Shown here one piece after another: positions 26,760 to 35,058 of a stretch of 64,000 nt of DNA. The notes beneath the pieces were generated by a model. The model did no database searches and had not been told where the DNA came from. It saw nothing but the letters and a program-made list of their open reading frames with translations. Each line of letters begins with the position of its first letter. Position 1 is the first letter of the stretch. Location: the NCBI RefSeq assembly GCF_004366355.1, contig NZ_SODV01000001.1, forward strand, positions 2,356,001-2,420,000, written 5' to 3'. A program made the translations under genes and the position numbers. This DNA comes from Dinghuibacter silviterrae. Its GTDB lineage: Bacteria > Bacteroidota > Bacteroidia > Chitinophagales > Chitinophagaceae.

Positions 26760-28346
26760 ATGCATAAATTATTCTCCACCCTCGCGGCCGGCGCCCTTCT
26801 CGTGGCGGGATCGGCGGTGCAGGCCCAGATCGTGACCCTGGACTATTATTTCAACAATGAATGGCACCGGGACAAGAATGGGGATTCCGTCCGGTACCAC
26901 TATACCTGGGAAGACAAGGCCAACAGCGGTTTTTCGAAGATCGGGGACGTTTTCACGGCCCACGGGTTCACCCTGTCGAGCCTACCGGTGGCGCCTACCG
27001 TGGAAAACCTCCGGCGTACCTCGGTCTACATCATCGTGGACCCGGATACAAAGTCCGAAAGTCCTGATCCCCACTTTATCTCCCCGGAGGACGTAGATGT
27101 GCTCAAAAATTGGGTCCGATCAGGCGGCGTCCTGATCCTCATGGGCAACGACAAGGGGAATGCGGAGTTTGAACACTTCAACACCCTGGCCACCGTTTTT
27201 GGCATACGCTTCAACGAAGACTGTGTCAACCATGTCATCGGTAAAAACCACGACCCGGGGAAGATCCCCATGCCCGGCGGTGATTCGATTTTCAAGACCC
27301 CGCTGCTGTTGTACATGAAAGACGTCAGCAGCCTCCATGTAGATCCTCCCGCGACCGCGGCCATCTTGCACGGAGACACCGTGCTGGCGGCCACCGCCCG
27401 CTACGGGAGGGGCACCGTCTTTGCGGTGGGGGACCCCTGGATCTACAACGAATACATTGACAACCACAACCTGTCCCCGGAATTCCAGAACACCCAGGGG
27501 GCCGAGGCCTGGGTAAGCTGGATCCGCACCCGTGTCCCGGGGGTGGATGACCCGGCGGACAAGGCGCGTCCGGGGACCCACCACCTGCAAAAGCTTTGGG
27601 AGACCGACACCGTGGTACAGACGCCCGAGTCGGTTTTGCCCGATCTGAAAAACCATATACTCTACGTCTCCGAAATAGGCTATGGTAGTCCTGACGACTT
27701 TGATGGCAATGGTGGCGTGGCCAAGATCGGGACAGACGGGAAGGTCATCGACCTGCACTGGGTCACCGGTCTGAATTCCCCCAAAGGGCTTGGCCGCTAT
27801 GGGAACACCCTCTATGCCGCCGACCTCACCGACGTGGCGGTGATCGACATCCCCACGGGTCGGGTCATCAAGACGATCCCCGTCGAAGGGGCCAAAATGC
27901 TCAACGACATCACCGTGGACGACAAGGGCGTTGTCTATGTATCCGATACCCGGACCGCCAAGATCCACCGCATCGATCCGGACGGCACCGTCACGACCTG
28001 GCTCACAGACATGAAGGGCGCCAACGGGCTAAAGGCCATCGGCCAGGACCTCTATATCCTGTCCGGTCCCGATTTCCTAAAGGCCGGCCCGGACAAACAC
28101 CTTACCCGCCTGGCGCTTTTGGACCACGGGGGGGACGGCCTGGAACCCCTGTCGGGGGGCGACTGGCTGGCCACGGCCTGGAACGGGTATGTGTACTATG
28201 TTTATGCCGACGGGCACGTGGAGCTGTTGCTGGATACCCACCTGATCAAAAAGAATACGGCGGATATCGGGTATGATCCGGCGCAACGGATCGTCTTTGT
28301 GCCTTCGTTTTTTGGGAAGACGATAGCGGCGTATCGGTTGGACTAG
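26760..28346 (+). CDS. DUF4350-like domain fused to an SMP-30/NHL-type beta-propeller
   Basis: 528 residues from the ATG 4 bases after the GH36 stop; signal peptide MHKLFSTLAAGALLVAGSAVQAQ. Residues about 24-262 (LDYYFNNEWHRD, IYIIVDPDT-like IIVDPDTKSESPDP, GGVLILMGNDKGNAEFEHFN, FAVGDPWIYNEY) resemble the glutaminase-like domain that follows GH105 in Bacteroidota rhamnogalacturonyl hydrolases. Here no hydrolase domain is present. Residues about 285-525 form a six-bladed propeller like SMP-30 lactonases (LYAADLTDVAVIDI, LNDITVDDKGVVYVSDT, KIHRIDPDGTV). The role is not established; a carbohydrate-binding N-domain with a lactonase or binding propeller is an inference. It is the last PUL gene, and its TAG overlaps the stop of the convergent gene. 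Confidence 0.75.
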   Translation: MHKLFSTLAAGALLVAGSAVQAQIVTLDYYFNNEWHRDKNGDSVRYHYTWEDKANSGFSKIGDVFTAHGFTLSSLPVAPTVENLRRTSVYIIVDPDTKSESPDPHFISPEDVDVLKNWVRSGGVLILMGNDKGNAEFEHFNTLATVFGIRFNEDCVNHVIGKNHDPGKIPMPGGDSIFKTPLLLYMKDVSSLHVDPPATAAILHGDTVLAATARYGRGTVFAVGDPWIYNEYIDNHNLSPEFQNTQGAEAWVSWIRTRVPGVDDPADKARPGTHHLQKLWETDTVVQTPESVLPDLKNHILYVSEIGYGSPDDFDGNGGVAKIGTDGKVIDLHWVTGLNSPKGLGRYGNTLYAADLTDVAVIDIPTGRVIKTIPVEGAKMLNDITVDDKGVVYVSDTRTAKIHRIDPDGTVTTWLTDMKGANGLKAIGQDLYILSGPDFLKAGPDKHLTRLALLDHGGDGLEPLSGGDWLATAWNGYVYYVYADGHVELLLDTHLIKKNTADIGYDPAQRIVFVPSFFGKTIAAYRLD

Positions 28347-28861
28347 AGAAGCCCCAGGATAAAAAACACCAGCCCCAGCGCTGACACGCCCATGCTGATC
28401 CACCAAAGCGGCTTTCGCCGGGTTAGGATCGCAATGGCGGAGATGGCGATGGCGATCTGGAACATGGTGACCGCACGGGCGAGGACGCTGTGTCTTTCGA
28501 GGTGTTCGTGGGAGGCGTCTTCCGCTTCTTTTGCCTGTTTCTGGCTCTCGCCCTGGTCGTGTTTGTAGTGGGCGATGGCGCTGTCGGTGGCGGGACCTGC
28601 GGGGGCCAGGGAACGGATCTCGGCCTTGATGCCTTTGGCCTGGTAGTAGGCCCACTGGTCGGAGGCCTTGATCTGCTCGATCAGAGCCTCGTCGGAATGG
28701 TGACCCGCCAGGAGGCTGGCCAGGGCGGCGAGCACGGCCATGAGGGCGGTCGAGATGGCAATGTACATGGAGCTTTTCTTCTCCTGTTTTTCCAGCGCCT
28801 CTTCAACGCCTTCTTCGATGGCTTCGTGCAGGTGTTCGGTGGGGACTTCCATTTCTTCCAT
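28343..28861 (-). CDS. DUF4337 membrane protein
   Basis: 172 residues. A charged N-terminus (EEMEVPTEHLHEAIEEGVEEALEKQEKKSS) precedes a first membrane span (ISTALMAVLAALASLLAG). A helical, probably coiled-coil middle follows (DQWAYYQAKGIKAEIR, the DUF4337 hallmark), then two C-terminal spans. The family is of unknown function. The stop is shared with the end of the PUL in the sequence CTAG. Confidence 0.85.
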   Translation of the reverse strand: MEEMEVPTEHLHEAIEEGVEEALEKQEKKSSMYIAISTALMAVLAALASLLAGHHSDEALIEQIKASDQWAYYQAKGIKAEIRSLAPAGPATDSAIAHYKHDQGESQKQAKEAEDASHEHLERHSVLARAVTMFQIAIAISAIAILTRRKPLWWISMGVSALGLVFFILGLL

Positions 28862-28881
28862 GGGGGCAAGATAGGTTTTTT

Positions 28882-28914
28882 CTTGCGGCCGCGAGCCGCG
28901 GCGGCCGCTGCAAG
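28882..28914. repeat. GC-rich hairpin between the SMP-30 and DUF4337 genes
   Basis: GCGGCCGC occurs on both sides of an 8-base loop, flanked by CTTG and CAAG. In the direction of the neighbouring genes the stem is followed by A residues rather than T, so it is not a classic intrinsic terminator. It may act as an mRNA end or spacer structure. Confidence 0.5.
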
Positions 28915-28919
28915 GGTCG

Positions 28920-29819
28920 CTACTCGACCCCCGACACGGTCATCGGCAGGACATATATCCCCTTTGAAGCGGTGATAAAGAGGGTCCTTTTGTCCGCGCC
29001 CCCGAAACAAAGATTGGCGGTCCACCCCTCGGGGATGGGAATGTGCGCGATGCGTTTGCCCTCGGGGGAAAAGACGGTCACCCCGCGCCCGGTCAGGTAG
29101 AGGTCGCCCCGCTCGTCGAGGGTGATCCCGTCGGAGCCCATGGAGACGAAAAGGCGCCTGTCGGTCAGATGACCGTCCGGCTGGATGGTGAAAATGTATG
29201 TTTTTCCATCCTGGATGTCTGCGATATACAGGTGCTTACCGTCCGGAGTGCCGACGATCCCGTTGGGTTTGACCAGGCTGCTGTCGACAACGAAGGGATG
29301 ATGTGCCCCCGGGGCCAGGTAGTAGGTGCACTGTTGTGGAAGATCGGGTTGGCTGCGGTTCCAGTAAGGCCGCTGGTAATAAGGGTCGGTGAAATAAATA
29401 CCGCCCCGGGTGTCTATCCAAAGGTCATTGGGCCCATTGAGGCGATGCCCGTCGAGATCGTGTACGAGGACCCGGACCTTTTTATGTGGGCTGATGGACC
29501 AGAGCTCATCGATTTCGTCGGCACAGGACACGAGGTTGCCGTGGGCGTCGAAGTACATACCGTTGGAGCGGCCGGCGCTGTCCATAAAAAGGGAGAGCCG
29601 TCCGTGCGTATCGTATTCCCAAATCCGGTTGTTGGGCTGGTCGGTGAAGAAGACGTTTCCGTGCTTGTCTACGGAGGCGCCTTCGGTGAAGTCAAAGGTA
29701 CGGGCGACCAGGCGGGGTGTAGCGCCGGGCACGACAAGACCGGCGCTGTCCATGAGGGGCTCCTGGGCGCGGACACAGACGGGGAACAACAAAAGCCAAA
29801 CAACGCGATGCATATACAT
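28920..29819 (-). CDS. Secreted SMP-30/gluconolactonase/LRE-family protein
   Basis: 299 residues. A signal peptide (VVWLLLFPVCVRAQ) precedes a six-bladed propeller: FDFTEGASVDKHGNVFFTDQPNNRIWEYD, LNGPNDLWIDTRGGIYFTDPYY, VKPNGIVGTPDGKHLYIADI, GSDGITLDERGDLYLTG. The Glu, Asn and Asp of these blocks match the metal site of the SMP-30/gluconolactonase family, which opens sugar lactones. The gene starts 3 bases after the aspartate kinase stop, so the two are probably one transcript, an odd pairing. It is a separate unit from the PUL, but a lactonase would complement the PUL dehydrogenase. Confidence 0.88.
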   Translation of the reverse strand: MYMHRVVWLLLFPVCVRAQEPLMDSAGLVVPGATPRLVARTFDFTEGASVDKHGNVFFTDQPNNRIWEYDTHGRLSLFMDSAGRSNGMYFDAHGNLVSCADEIDELWSISPHKKVRVLVHDLDGHRLNGPNDLWIDTRGGIYFTDPYYQRPYWNRSQPDLPQQCTYYLAPGAHHPFVVDSSLVKPNGIVGTPDGKHLYIADIQDGKTYIFTIQPDGHLTDRRLFVSMGSDGITLDERGDLYLTGRGVTVFSPEGKRIAHIPIPEGWTANLCFGGADKRTLFITASKGIYVLPMTVSGVE

Positions 29820-29822
29820 AGT

Positions 29823-31082
29823 TTATGCTTTTCTCAAAAGCACCTGCACGGTCTCCGCCGTCTGCTGCCGCAAAAGACGGGTAGCGCCCTCCGTCAGCGT
29901 CTCCAGCAGGCCGGTATTGTAGTGCCGTATGGTCAACAACGTCAGCCCCCGCTCCACCGACACATCGAAAAAGGCTGAGGCAGCCTGGGCCAGGCGTTCC
30001 GTCCGTTCGCCCCGGTCGTCGACGCAAAGCTGGATGGTAATGGCCCCGTTCTGGATGAGGTTGGGCTGGACATGAAGGTCTTTCAAAAGGGTGTAGAGCG
30101 CACCGGCGTGGGCGCCGGCAAAGGAAAAGTCCCTGGATTTCAGGTGCAGCAAAACCTGGTGTTGTTTCAGGACGATGACCGGCGGCAGGGAATGGACGGG
30201 CTGGTCATGGATCAGCGTGCCAGGCAGGGACGGATCCAGGAAACAACGCACGTGCATGGGAATGTGTTTGTTCTGCAGCGGTTTGATGGTCTTTGGGTGG
30301 ATGACCTGGGCGCCGTAGTAGGCCATTTCAATGACCTCGGTATAGTTCAGCTCCGGGATGACTTGGGCTTCGCTAAAGAGCTTGGGGTCTGCATTCATGA
30401 CGCCCTCGACGTCCTTCCAGATGGTCAGGGAGGTGGCGCCGAGCAGGTTCGAAAAGATCGCCGCGGTATAGTCGCTGCCTTCCCGGCCAAGGGTCGTGCT
30501 TTCGTTCTCGGCGGTGGCGCCGATAAAACCCTGAAGGATGATGGTCCGGCCCTTTTCCAGCAAGGGTGTCAGCAGGCGCTTCGTCTCCGCTGCCGCGTAC
30601 TCCAGGTCGACGGTGGCGTCCCGGAAACCGGCGTCGGTCCGCAAGATATCCCTTACATCGACCCAGAGGGCGGGGATGCCCGCATGGTCCAGGTACCGGT
30701 GCATGATGGTCGTCGACAGGAGCTCACCGATACAGACGATCTGGTCATAGTAGTAGTCGTACTCCCGGACGGGACGGTCGTGGAGCAACCATTCCACCTC
30801 CGTAAACAGGTCCACCAGGTATTCCTGGCCCCTTCCATCCCCGATCAGGGCATTGTAAATGTCCAGGTGTTTCCGCTTGATGGCCTCGAAAAGGTCCAGG
30901 GCTTCGGCCGCGTGGCCCCTGTAAAAGGCTTCGGCGACCTTTTCCAGCTCATTGGTGGTTTTGCCCATCGCAGAAATCACCACCACCAGGGGTTGACCCT
31001 TGTGCCCTTCCAGGATGGAAGCAACGCGTTGTATCCGTTCCGTGCTGTTGACGGAGGCCCCGCCGAACTTAAAGACTTGCAT
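29823..31082 (-). CDS. lysC: Aspartate kinase
   Basis: 419 residues. The N-terminus MQVFKFGGASVNSTERI holds the KFGGAS nucleotide-binding motif, and the kinase domain continues through LGREGSDYTAAIFSNLLGA. The C-terminal 120 residues hold two ACT domains, the sites of Lys or Thr feedback. No homoserine dehydrogenase domain follows, so it is monofunctional. It phosphorylates aspartate, the first step to lysine, threonine and methionine. The start is fixed by the amino-terminal motif. The upstream gap is shared with the AbiE promoter. Confidence 0.95.
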   Translation of the reverse strand: MQVFKFGGASVNSTERIQRVASILEGHKGQPLVVVISAMGKTTNELEKVAEAFYRGHAAEALDLFEAIKRKHLDIYNALIGDGRGQEYLVDLFTEVEWLLHDRPVREYDYYYDQIVCIGELLSTTIMHRYLDHAGIPALWVDVRDILRTDAGFRDATVDLEYAAAETKRLLTPLLEKGRTIILQGFIGATAENESTTLGREGSDYTAAIFSNLLGATSLTIWKDVEGVMNADPKLFSEAQVIPELNYTEVIEMAYYGAQVIHPKTIKPLQNKHIPMHVRCFLDPSLPGTLIHDQPVHSLPPVIVLKQHQVLLHLKSRDFSFAGAHAGALYTLLKDLHVQPNLIQNGAITIQLCVDDRGERTERLAQAASAFFDVSVERGLTLLTIRHYNTGLLETLTEGATRLLRQQTAETVQVLLRKA

Positions 31083-31136
31083 AGGGTTGCAAAACTCGTT
31101 GCATTTCGGCTATAAAAAAATGTATTTTTATGGATA

Positions 31137-31161
31137 GATAATAGGTTTTTTTCCTATTATC
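31137..31161. promoter_or_regulatory. AT-rich hairpin/operator before the AbiE pair
   Basis: GATAATAGG, seven T, CCTATTATC: a perfect 9-bp inverted repeat in a very AT-rich spot in otherwise GC-rich DNA. It lies 12 bases before the -7 element of the toxin-antitoxin operon. AbiEi antitoxins repress their own promoters through inverted repeats, so this is a candidate autoregulatory site. Confidence 0.55.
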
Positions 31162-31173
31162 CTATAAAAAATA

Positions 31174-31181
31174 TACATTTG
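31174..31181 (+). promoter_or_regulatory. Bacteroidota -7 element of the AbiE operon
   Basis: TACATTTG fits TAnnTTTG exactly and is separated from the ATG by only TAGC. Transcription would begin at or near the start codon, so the mRNA is probably leaderless. No TTG is seen at the -33 position. Confidence 0.7.
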
Positions 31182-31185
31182 TAGC

Positions 31186-31824
31186 ATGGAAATCGCCCGT
31201 GAACTGTCTGCACATGCCAGGCACCCATTTACGCATCAGTGGTTGGGCTCCTTGTTAAAGAAGTACAAGTTCCCCAACGATAAAGTGCATGACCTGATCC
31301 AGCAACAACTGCTGGAGCCGGTTAAAAGGGGATTGTATGTCGCAGGTCCTGCATTGAAAACGGGCAAGCCGGAGCCATTCCTGCTGGCCAACCATATTAT
31401 GGGTCCCAGTTATGTTTCCGTCGACACGGCGCTGTTCTACTACGGGCTCATCCCCGAAAGAGTATACGAGATTGCTTCTATGACGATCAAGTCTTCAAGG
31501 GAGTTTTCCACGCCCTTTGGGCATTTTTCGTATACCCGCCTGCCGTTACCCTATTATGCTTTTGGTATACGTCAGATCAAGCTGGCTGAAGACCAGTTTG
31601 TGCTCGCGGCATCGCCTGAAAAGGCCCTTTGCGACCGGCTGATCACCACATCCGGGCTTGTTTTTCGTAGTCAAAAGGCTGCAAAGGCCTGGCTCCTGGA
31701 AGACCTGCGGATGGAAGAAGAACAACTACGGCAACTGGACACAAAAGCGATGTTGGGTTGGTTGAAGGACGCGCCAAAGAATGAGAGTTTAAAAAACATG
31801 ATCAAGGTAATAGAAAATGTATGA
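31186..31824 (+). CDS. abiEi: AbiEi-family type IV antitoxin
   Basis: 212 residues. The N-terminal winged-helix-like part (HQWLGSLLKKY to VKRGLYVAGPAL) and the AbiEi C-terminal domain (SYVSVDTALFYYGLIPE, ASPEKALCDRLITTSG) match the antitoxin of the AbiE system. It neutralises the nucleotidyltransferase AbiEii and represses the operon. It overlaps abiEii by the 4-base ATGA, which implies translational coupling. GC content looks lower than in the neighbours, which would fit horizontal transfer. Confidence 0.88.
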   Translation: MEIARELSAHARHPFTHQWLGSLLKKYKFPNDKVHDLIQQQLLEPVKRGLYVAGPALKTGKPEPFLLANHIMGPSYVSVDTALFYYGLIPERVYEIASMTIKSSREFSTPFGHFSYTRLPLPYYAFGIRQIKLAEDQFVLAASPEKALCDRLITTSGLVFRSQKAAKAWLLEDLRMEEEQLRQLDTKAMLGWLKDAPKNESLKNMIKVIENV

Positions 31825-32675
31825 TCAAAGAATGGCTGGAAGACTATAAACCGGCTAATCGGGATGAGGCTGAGCAAGCACTCAGAGAAATCATGCAGGA
31901 GACGGCCCTAGCCGCTTTGCAGAGGGCAGGTTTTTTTGAAAAGGCTGCCTTTTACGGAGGAACGGCTCTTCGCATATTTTATAGCCTGGAGCGGTTTTCC
32001 GAGGACCTTGATTTTTCCTTGCTAAGACCGGATCCCCAGTTCTCCCTTGAAAAATATCTGGATGCGGTACGACTGGAATTCGCGTCGCTGGGGATGGATG
32101 TCACGGTGCGCGATAAACAGAAAACGGCTCAAAGCAATATCGAATCGGCTTTCCTGAAATCGGAAACCCTTTGGCGGCAGTTGGTGTTGGAAGGCGTGAT
32201 TCCGCAAAACGGGCTTAACCAGGTGGCGCGCATCACGGTAAAATTAGAGGTGGATGTACATCCTCCCGGAGGATTCGAGACCGAGGAACAATTACTCTTG
32301 CGGCCCTTTTCCTGCTATATAAAATGCTTTACCCTTCCTGATCTTTTTGCGGGGAAAATGCACGCCTTGTTGTTCAGGAAGTGGAAAAACAACGTCAAAG
32401 GAAGGGATTGGTTCGACATGGAATGGTACATTCGAAGAGGGGTACCTTTACACCTTGGCCATTTATTACAGCGGGCCATGGACAGCGGGGATTGGAAAAG
32501 TGATACGATGACGCCGGAGCAGTTCCGCGCGTTGCTAAACGATCGCATCGATCAGGTCAATATGGACAGGGTGAAGGCGGACATCCGCCGGTTTATCCGC
32601 CGGCCGGAGCAATTGGAGCTCTGGAGCAAGCGGTATTTTCACGACCTGGCGCGACTGTTGAAGATAGAGGAATGA
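31821..32675 (+). CDS. abiEii: AbiEii/AbiGii-family nucleotidyltransferase toxin
   Basis: 284 residues. The DNA-polymerase-beta-like nucleotidyltransferase motif is complete: FYGGTALR (Gly46-Gly47) with SEDLDFSL (Asp62, Asp64). Later family blocks are KLEVDVHPP, LPDLFAGKMHALLFRKWKNNVKGRDWFDMEWYI. AbiEii toxins block growth, in studied cases by adding nucleotides to tRNA or related targets, and can abort phage infection. All catalytic residues I can identify are intact, so the pair is probably functional. Confidence 0.9.
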   Translation: MIKEWLEDYKPANRDEAEQALREIMQETALAALQRAGFFEKAAFYGGTALRIFYSLERFSEDLDFSLLRPDPQFSLEKYLDAVRLEFASLGMDVTVRDKQKTAQSNIESAFLKSETLWRQLVLEGVIPQNGLNQVARITVKLEVDVHPPGGFETEEQLLLRPFSCYIKCFTLPDLFAGKMHALLFRKWKNNVKGRDWFDMEWYIRRGVPLHLGHLLQRAMDSGDWKSDTMTPEQFRALLNDRIDQVNMDRVKADIRRFIRRPEQLELWSKRYFHDLARLLKIEE

Positions 32676-32676
32676 T

Positions 32677-32684
32677 TATATTTG
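32677..32684 (+). promoter_or_regulatory. -7 element before fbp
   Basis: TATATTTG matches TAnnTTTG, with TTG 16 bases upstream (32658-32660) as a possible -33 element. It lies 33 bases before the fbp ATG and supports the ATG at 32718 over the TTG at 32682. Confidence 0.6.
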
Positions 32685-32717
32685 CCCATTGTTAAAGCAA
32701 ACGAACGATCGCTAGCT

Positions 32718-33713
32718 ATGCAACCCACTCGACGCGTATTAACCCTGGACGAATTCACGATCCAGGAACTGAGACAATTCCCGGCCGCGACCGGGGAGCT
32801 TTCCGGTCTGCTCCGGGACATTGGCCTGGCCTCCAAACGCATCAACGTGGAGGTGAACAAGGCGGGCCTGGTGGACGACATCCTGGGGGATGCCGGGGCC
32901 GTCAACGTCCAGGGCGAGGACGTTAAAAAGCTGGACCTGTTTGCAAACAACCAGCTGATCAGCGTCCTTAGGAACGGCATTTATTGCGCCGGGGTCGCCA
33001 GCGAGGAGAACGATGAGGTCATCGTTTTTGACGACGAGGTGTCGAACCGGTCGAAGTATGTGGTGCTCATGGATCCGCTGGACGGGAGCTCGAACATCGA
33101 CGTCAACACCTCTATCGGCACCATCTTTTCGGTGTACAGACGGGTAAGCCAGCTGGGTTTGCCCTGCACCATGGAGGACTTCCTGCAACCCGGTCTGAAG
33201 CTCGTGGCCGCGGGATACGTGATCTATGGGTCGAGTACGATGTTGGTGTATGCCACCCGCCGGGGGGTAAACGGGTTTACCCTTGATCCGTCGATCGGCG
33301 AGTTTTGCCTGAGCCATCGCCGTATCCAGTGTCCGGCCATCGGCAACATCTATTCGGTGAACAATGGGAACTACTATGACTTTGACCAGAACGTCCGCAA
33401 TTACATAGAACTTTGTCAGCGGGGCTCCTATACGCAACGTTATGTAGGGAGCATGGTGGCCGATATCCATCGCAACCTCATCAAGGGCGGTATCTTTATG
33501 TATCCGGGGACCGTTGCCAAACCCAAGGGGAAACTCCGGTTGTTGTATGAGTGCAACCCTATGGCATTTATCACGGAGGTGGCGGGAGGGCTGGCCACCG
33601 ACGGCACACGCCGCGTCCTGGAAGTGGCGCCCACCGAGCTGCACCAGCGATCTCCTTTGTTTCTGGGCAGCAAGGAGATGATGGAAGAGCTGGGGGGAAT
33701 GCTGGCGGGTTAA
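32718..33713 (+). CDS. fbp: Class I fructose-1,6-bisphosphatase
   Basis: 331 residues from the ATG ([22 protein letters not shown]). The metal site motif [12 protein letters not shown] begins at Asp119, and a typical C-terminal block ([17 protein letters not shown]) is present. The enzyme removes the 1-phosphate of fructose 1,6-bisphosphate in gluconeogenesis, in the cytoplasm. The length is normal for the family. It has its own promoter after the toxin gene. Confidence 0.95.
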   Translation: MQPTRRVLTLDEFTIQELRQFPAATGELSGLLRDIGLASKRINVEVNKAGLVDDILGDAGAVNVQGEDVKKLDLFANNQLISVLRNGIYCAGVASEENDEVIVFDDEVSNRSKYVVLMDPLDGSSNIDVNTSIGTIFSVYRRVSQLGLPCTMEDFLQPGLKLVAAGYVIYGSSTMLVYATRRGVNGFTLDPSIGEFCLSHRRIQCPAIGNIYSVNNGNYYDFDQNVRNYIELCQRGSYTQRYVGSMVADIHRNLIKGGIFMYPGTVAKPKGKLRLLYECNPMAFITEVAGGLATDGTRRVLEVAPTELHQRSPLFLGSKEMMEELGGMLAG

Positions 33714-33736
33714 ACCGCGGGTACTGTGGGAAGTCA

Positions 33737-33744
33737 TACCTTTA
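33737..33744 (+). promoter_or_regulatory. -7-like element before the CAP gene
   Basis: TACCTTTA, one base from TAnnTTTG, ends 3 bases before the ATG. It is another case of a promoter element almost touching the start codon. Confidence 0.4.
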
Positions 33745-33747
33745 CGT

Positions 33748-34263
33748 ATGCAAAAGATATTCGTACTTCTCGCGCTTTGCGCCACATCTGTATCGTTCAG
33801 GCTCGCTCCGGCGCCCGCGAAAATCGCGCCTCCCGCGAAAATCGCGTCGCCCGCAAAGACCCCGGCACCCGCGGAGGCAAGGATCCCCTTCAATGAAGAA
33901 ATCCTCCGTTACGTCAACCGATTCCGCGCCGACAACGGCCAACCTCCGCTGACCATGAACAACACGATGGTCGAGACCGCCGCGATCCATAGCGACGCCA
34001 TGGCCAAGGGAACGGTTCCTTTTGGCCACGACAATTTCGACCTGCGGTTCAAATATGTCTCCGCCAAGCTGGGCAATATAGACGCCTTTGCGGAAAACGT
34101 GGCCATGGGCGTGCTGGACGCACGGCAAGTCGTAGACGGTTGGATCCACAGCCCTAAACACCGCGCGAACATGCTGGGGAACTATAACCTGACCGGGATC
34201 GCCGCCGTCAAGGCCGCGGACGGCCAGATCTATTTCACACAGATATTTGCCCATCAACGCTAA
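33748..34263 (+). CDS. Secreted CAP (SCP/PR1) domain protein
   Basis: 171 residues. A signal peptide precedes a Pro/Ala/Lys-rich spacer made of three 18-bp units starting at 33814 (PAKIAP, PAKIAS, PAKTPA). The CAP domain covers about 48-170: ILRYVNRFRADNGQPPL, AAIHSDAMAKG, FAENVAMG, WIHSPKHRANMLG, TQIFAHQ. The two His and Glu of the CAP cavity seem to be present. The family includes secreted proteins of varied function; no specific role can be given. Confidence 0.88.
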   Translation: MQKIFVLLALCATSVSFRLAPAPAKIAPPAKIASPAKTPAPAEARIPFNEEILRYVNRFRADNGQPPLTMNNTMVETAAIHSDAMAKGTVPFGHDNFDLRFKYVSAKLGNIDAFAENVAMGVLDARQVVDGWIHSPKHRANMLGNYNLTGIAAVKAADGQIYFTQIFAHQR

Positions 34264-34283
34264 AGAGGGTATCTTAGCCCCCC

Positions 34284-35048
34284 ATGGAGCAACCACCCAT
34301 CATCCAGGTCCGCAACCTGGTCAAGCGTTACGGGACATTTGAGGCCGTCAAGGGGATCAGCTTCGACGTGCGGGCAGGGGAGATCTTCGGACTCCTGGGT
34401 CCTAACGGTGCAGGCAAGTCGACGACGCTGGAAATCATTGAGACGCTGAGGGACAAAACCGAAGGCACGGTCATGGTGGATGGGTTGGACCTGGACCGTT
34501 CCCCCAACGAGATCAAAAAGGTCATCGGGGTACAGTTGCAAACCTCGGGGTATTATCCGGGGCTGAACCTGACCCAACTGATCCGCTTGTTTGCGGGTTT
34601 ATACAACCGTTCGGTGGACCCGCTCGTGCTCCTGGACTCGGTCAACCTGAGGGACAAGGCCAAGGCCCTGTACAAACAACTGAGCGGGGGGCAAAAACAA
34701 CGTTTTTCCATCGCCACCACGCTGATCAACGACCCGAAAATCGTTTTCCTGGACGAACCGACGACGGGACTGGACCCCCAGGCCCGGCGCAATCTTTGGG
34801 ACCTGATCCGTGAAATCCGGGACAAGGGGACGACCGTCATCCTCACCACCCACTATATGGACGAGGCCGAACTGTTGTGTGACCGGGTCGCCATTATCGA
34901 TTCGGGGCGGATCATCGCCCTGGACACTCCGGATGGCTTGATCGACCACCTGGTGGCGTCAGGCTTCGAGCGCGAAAGGGAAGTCAAAAAAGCAAACCTG
35001 GAAGATGTTTTTATCGGCATGACCGGGAAACATCTTCGTGAAGAATAA
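34284..35048 (+). CDS. ABC transporter ATP-binding protein (CcmA/DrrA type)
   Basis: 254 residues. Walker A is GPNGAGKS (39-46), the signature LSGGQ is at 133-137 and Walker B VFLDE at 154-158, with the H-loop in ILTTHYMDEAE. The type is that of ABC-2 exporters for drugs, lipids or gliding components. No permease gene lies next to it, so the partner must be elsewhere or the gene is an orphan. The end overlaps a GTG-initiated frame of the next gene, but the FKBP ATG lies 10 bases later. Confidence 0.92.
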   Translation: MEQPPIIQVRNLVKRYGTFEAVKGISFDVRAGEIFGLLGPNGAGKSTTLEIIETLRDKTEGTVMVDGLDLDRSPNEIKKVIGVQLQTSGYYPGLNLTQLIRLFAGLYNRSVDPLVLLDSVNLRDKAKALYKQLSGGQKQRFSIATTLINDPKIVFLDEPTTGLDPQARRNLWDLIREIRDKGTTVILTTHYMDEAELLCDRVAIIDSGRIIALDTPDGLIDHLVASGFEREREVKKANLEDVFIGMTGKHLREE

Positions 35049-35058
35049 AAAAACAGAT

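Noticed and set aside
28882-28914. GC-rich hairpin as an intrinsic terminator of the SMP-30 gene
   Set aside because: The stem is followed by A residues in the direction of transcription, not T.
31088-31103. TGCAAAACTCGTTGCA before lysC as a third LacI operator
   Set aside because: The half-sites TGCAA/TTGCA match, but the spacer is 6 rather than 4 bases, so the same LacI dimer is unlikely to bind. It is also outside the PUL.
34284-35048. ABC exporter operon
   Set aside because: No permease gene lies on either side; the downstream gene is an FKBP isomerase, so only the ATPase is reported.
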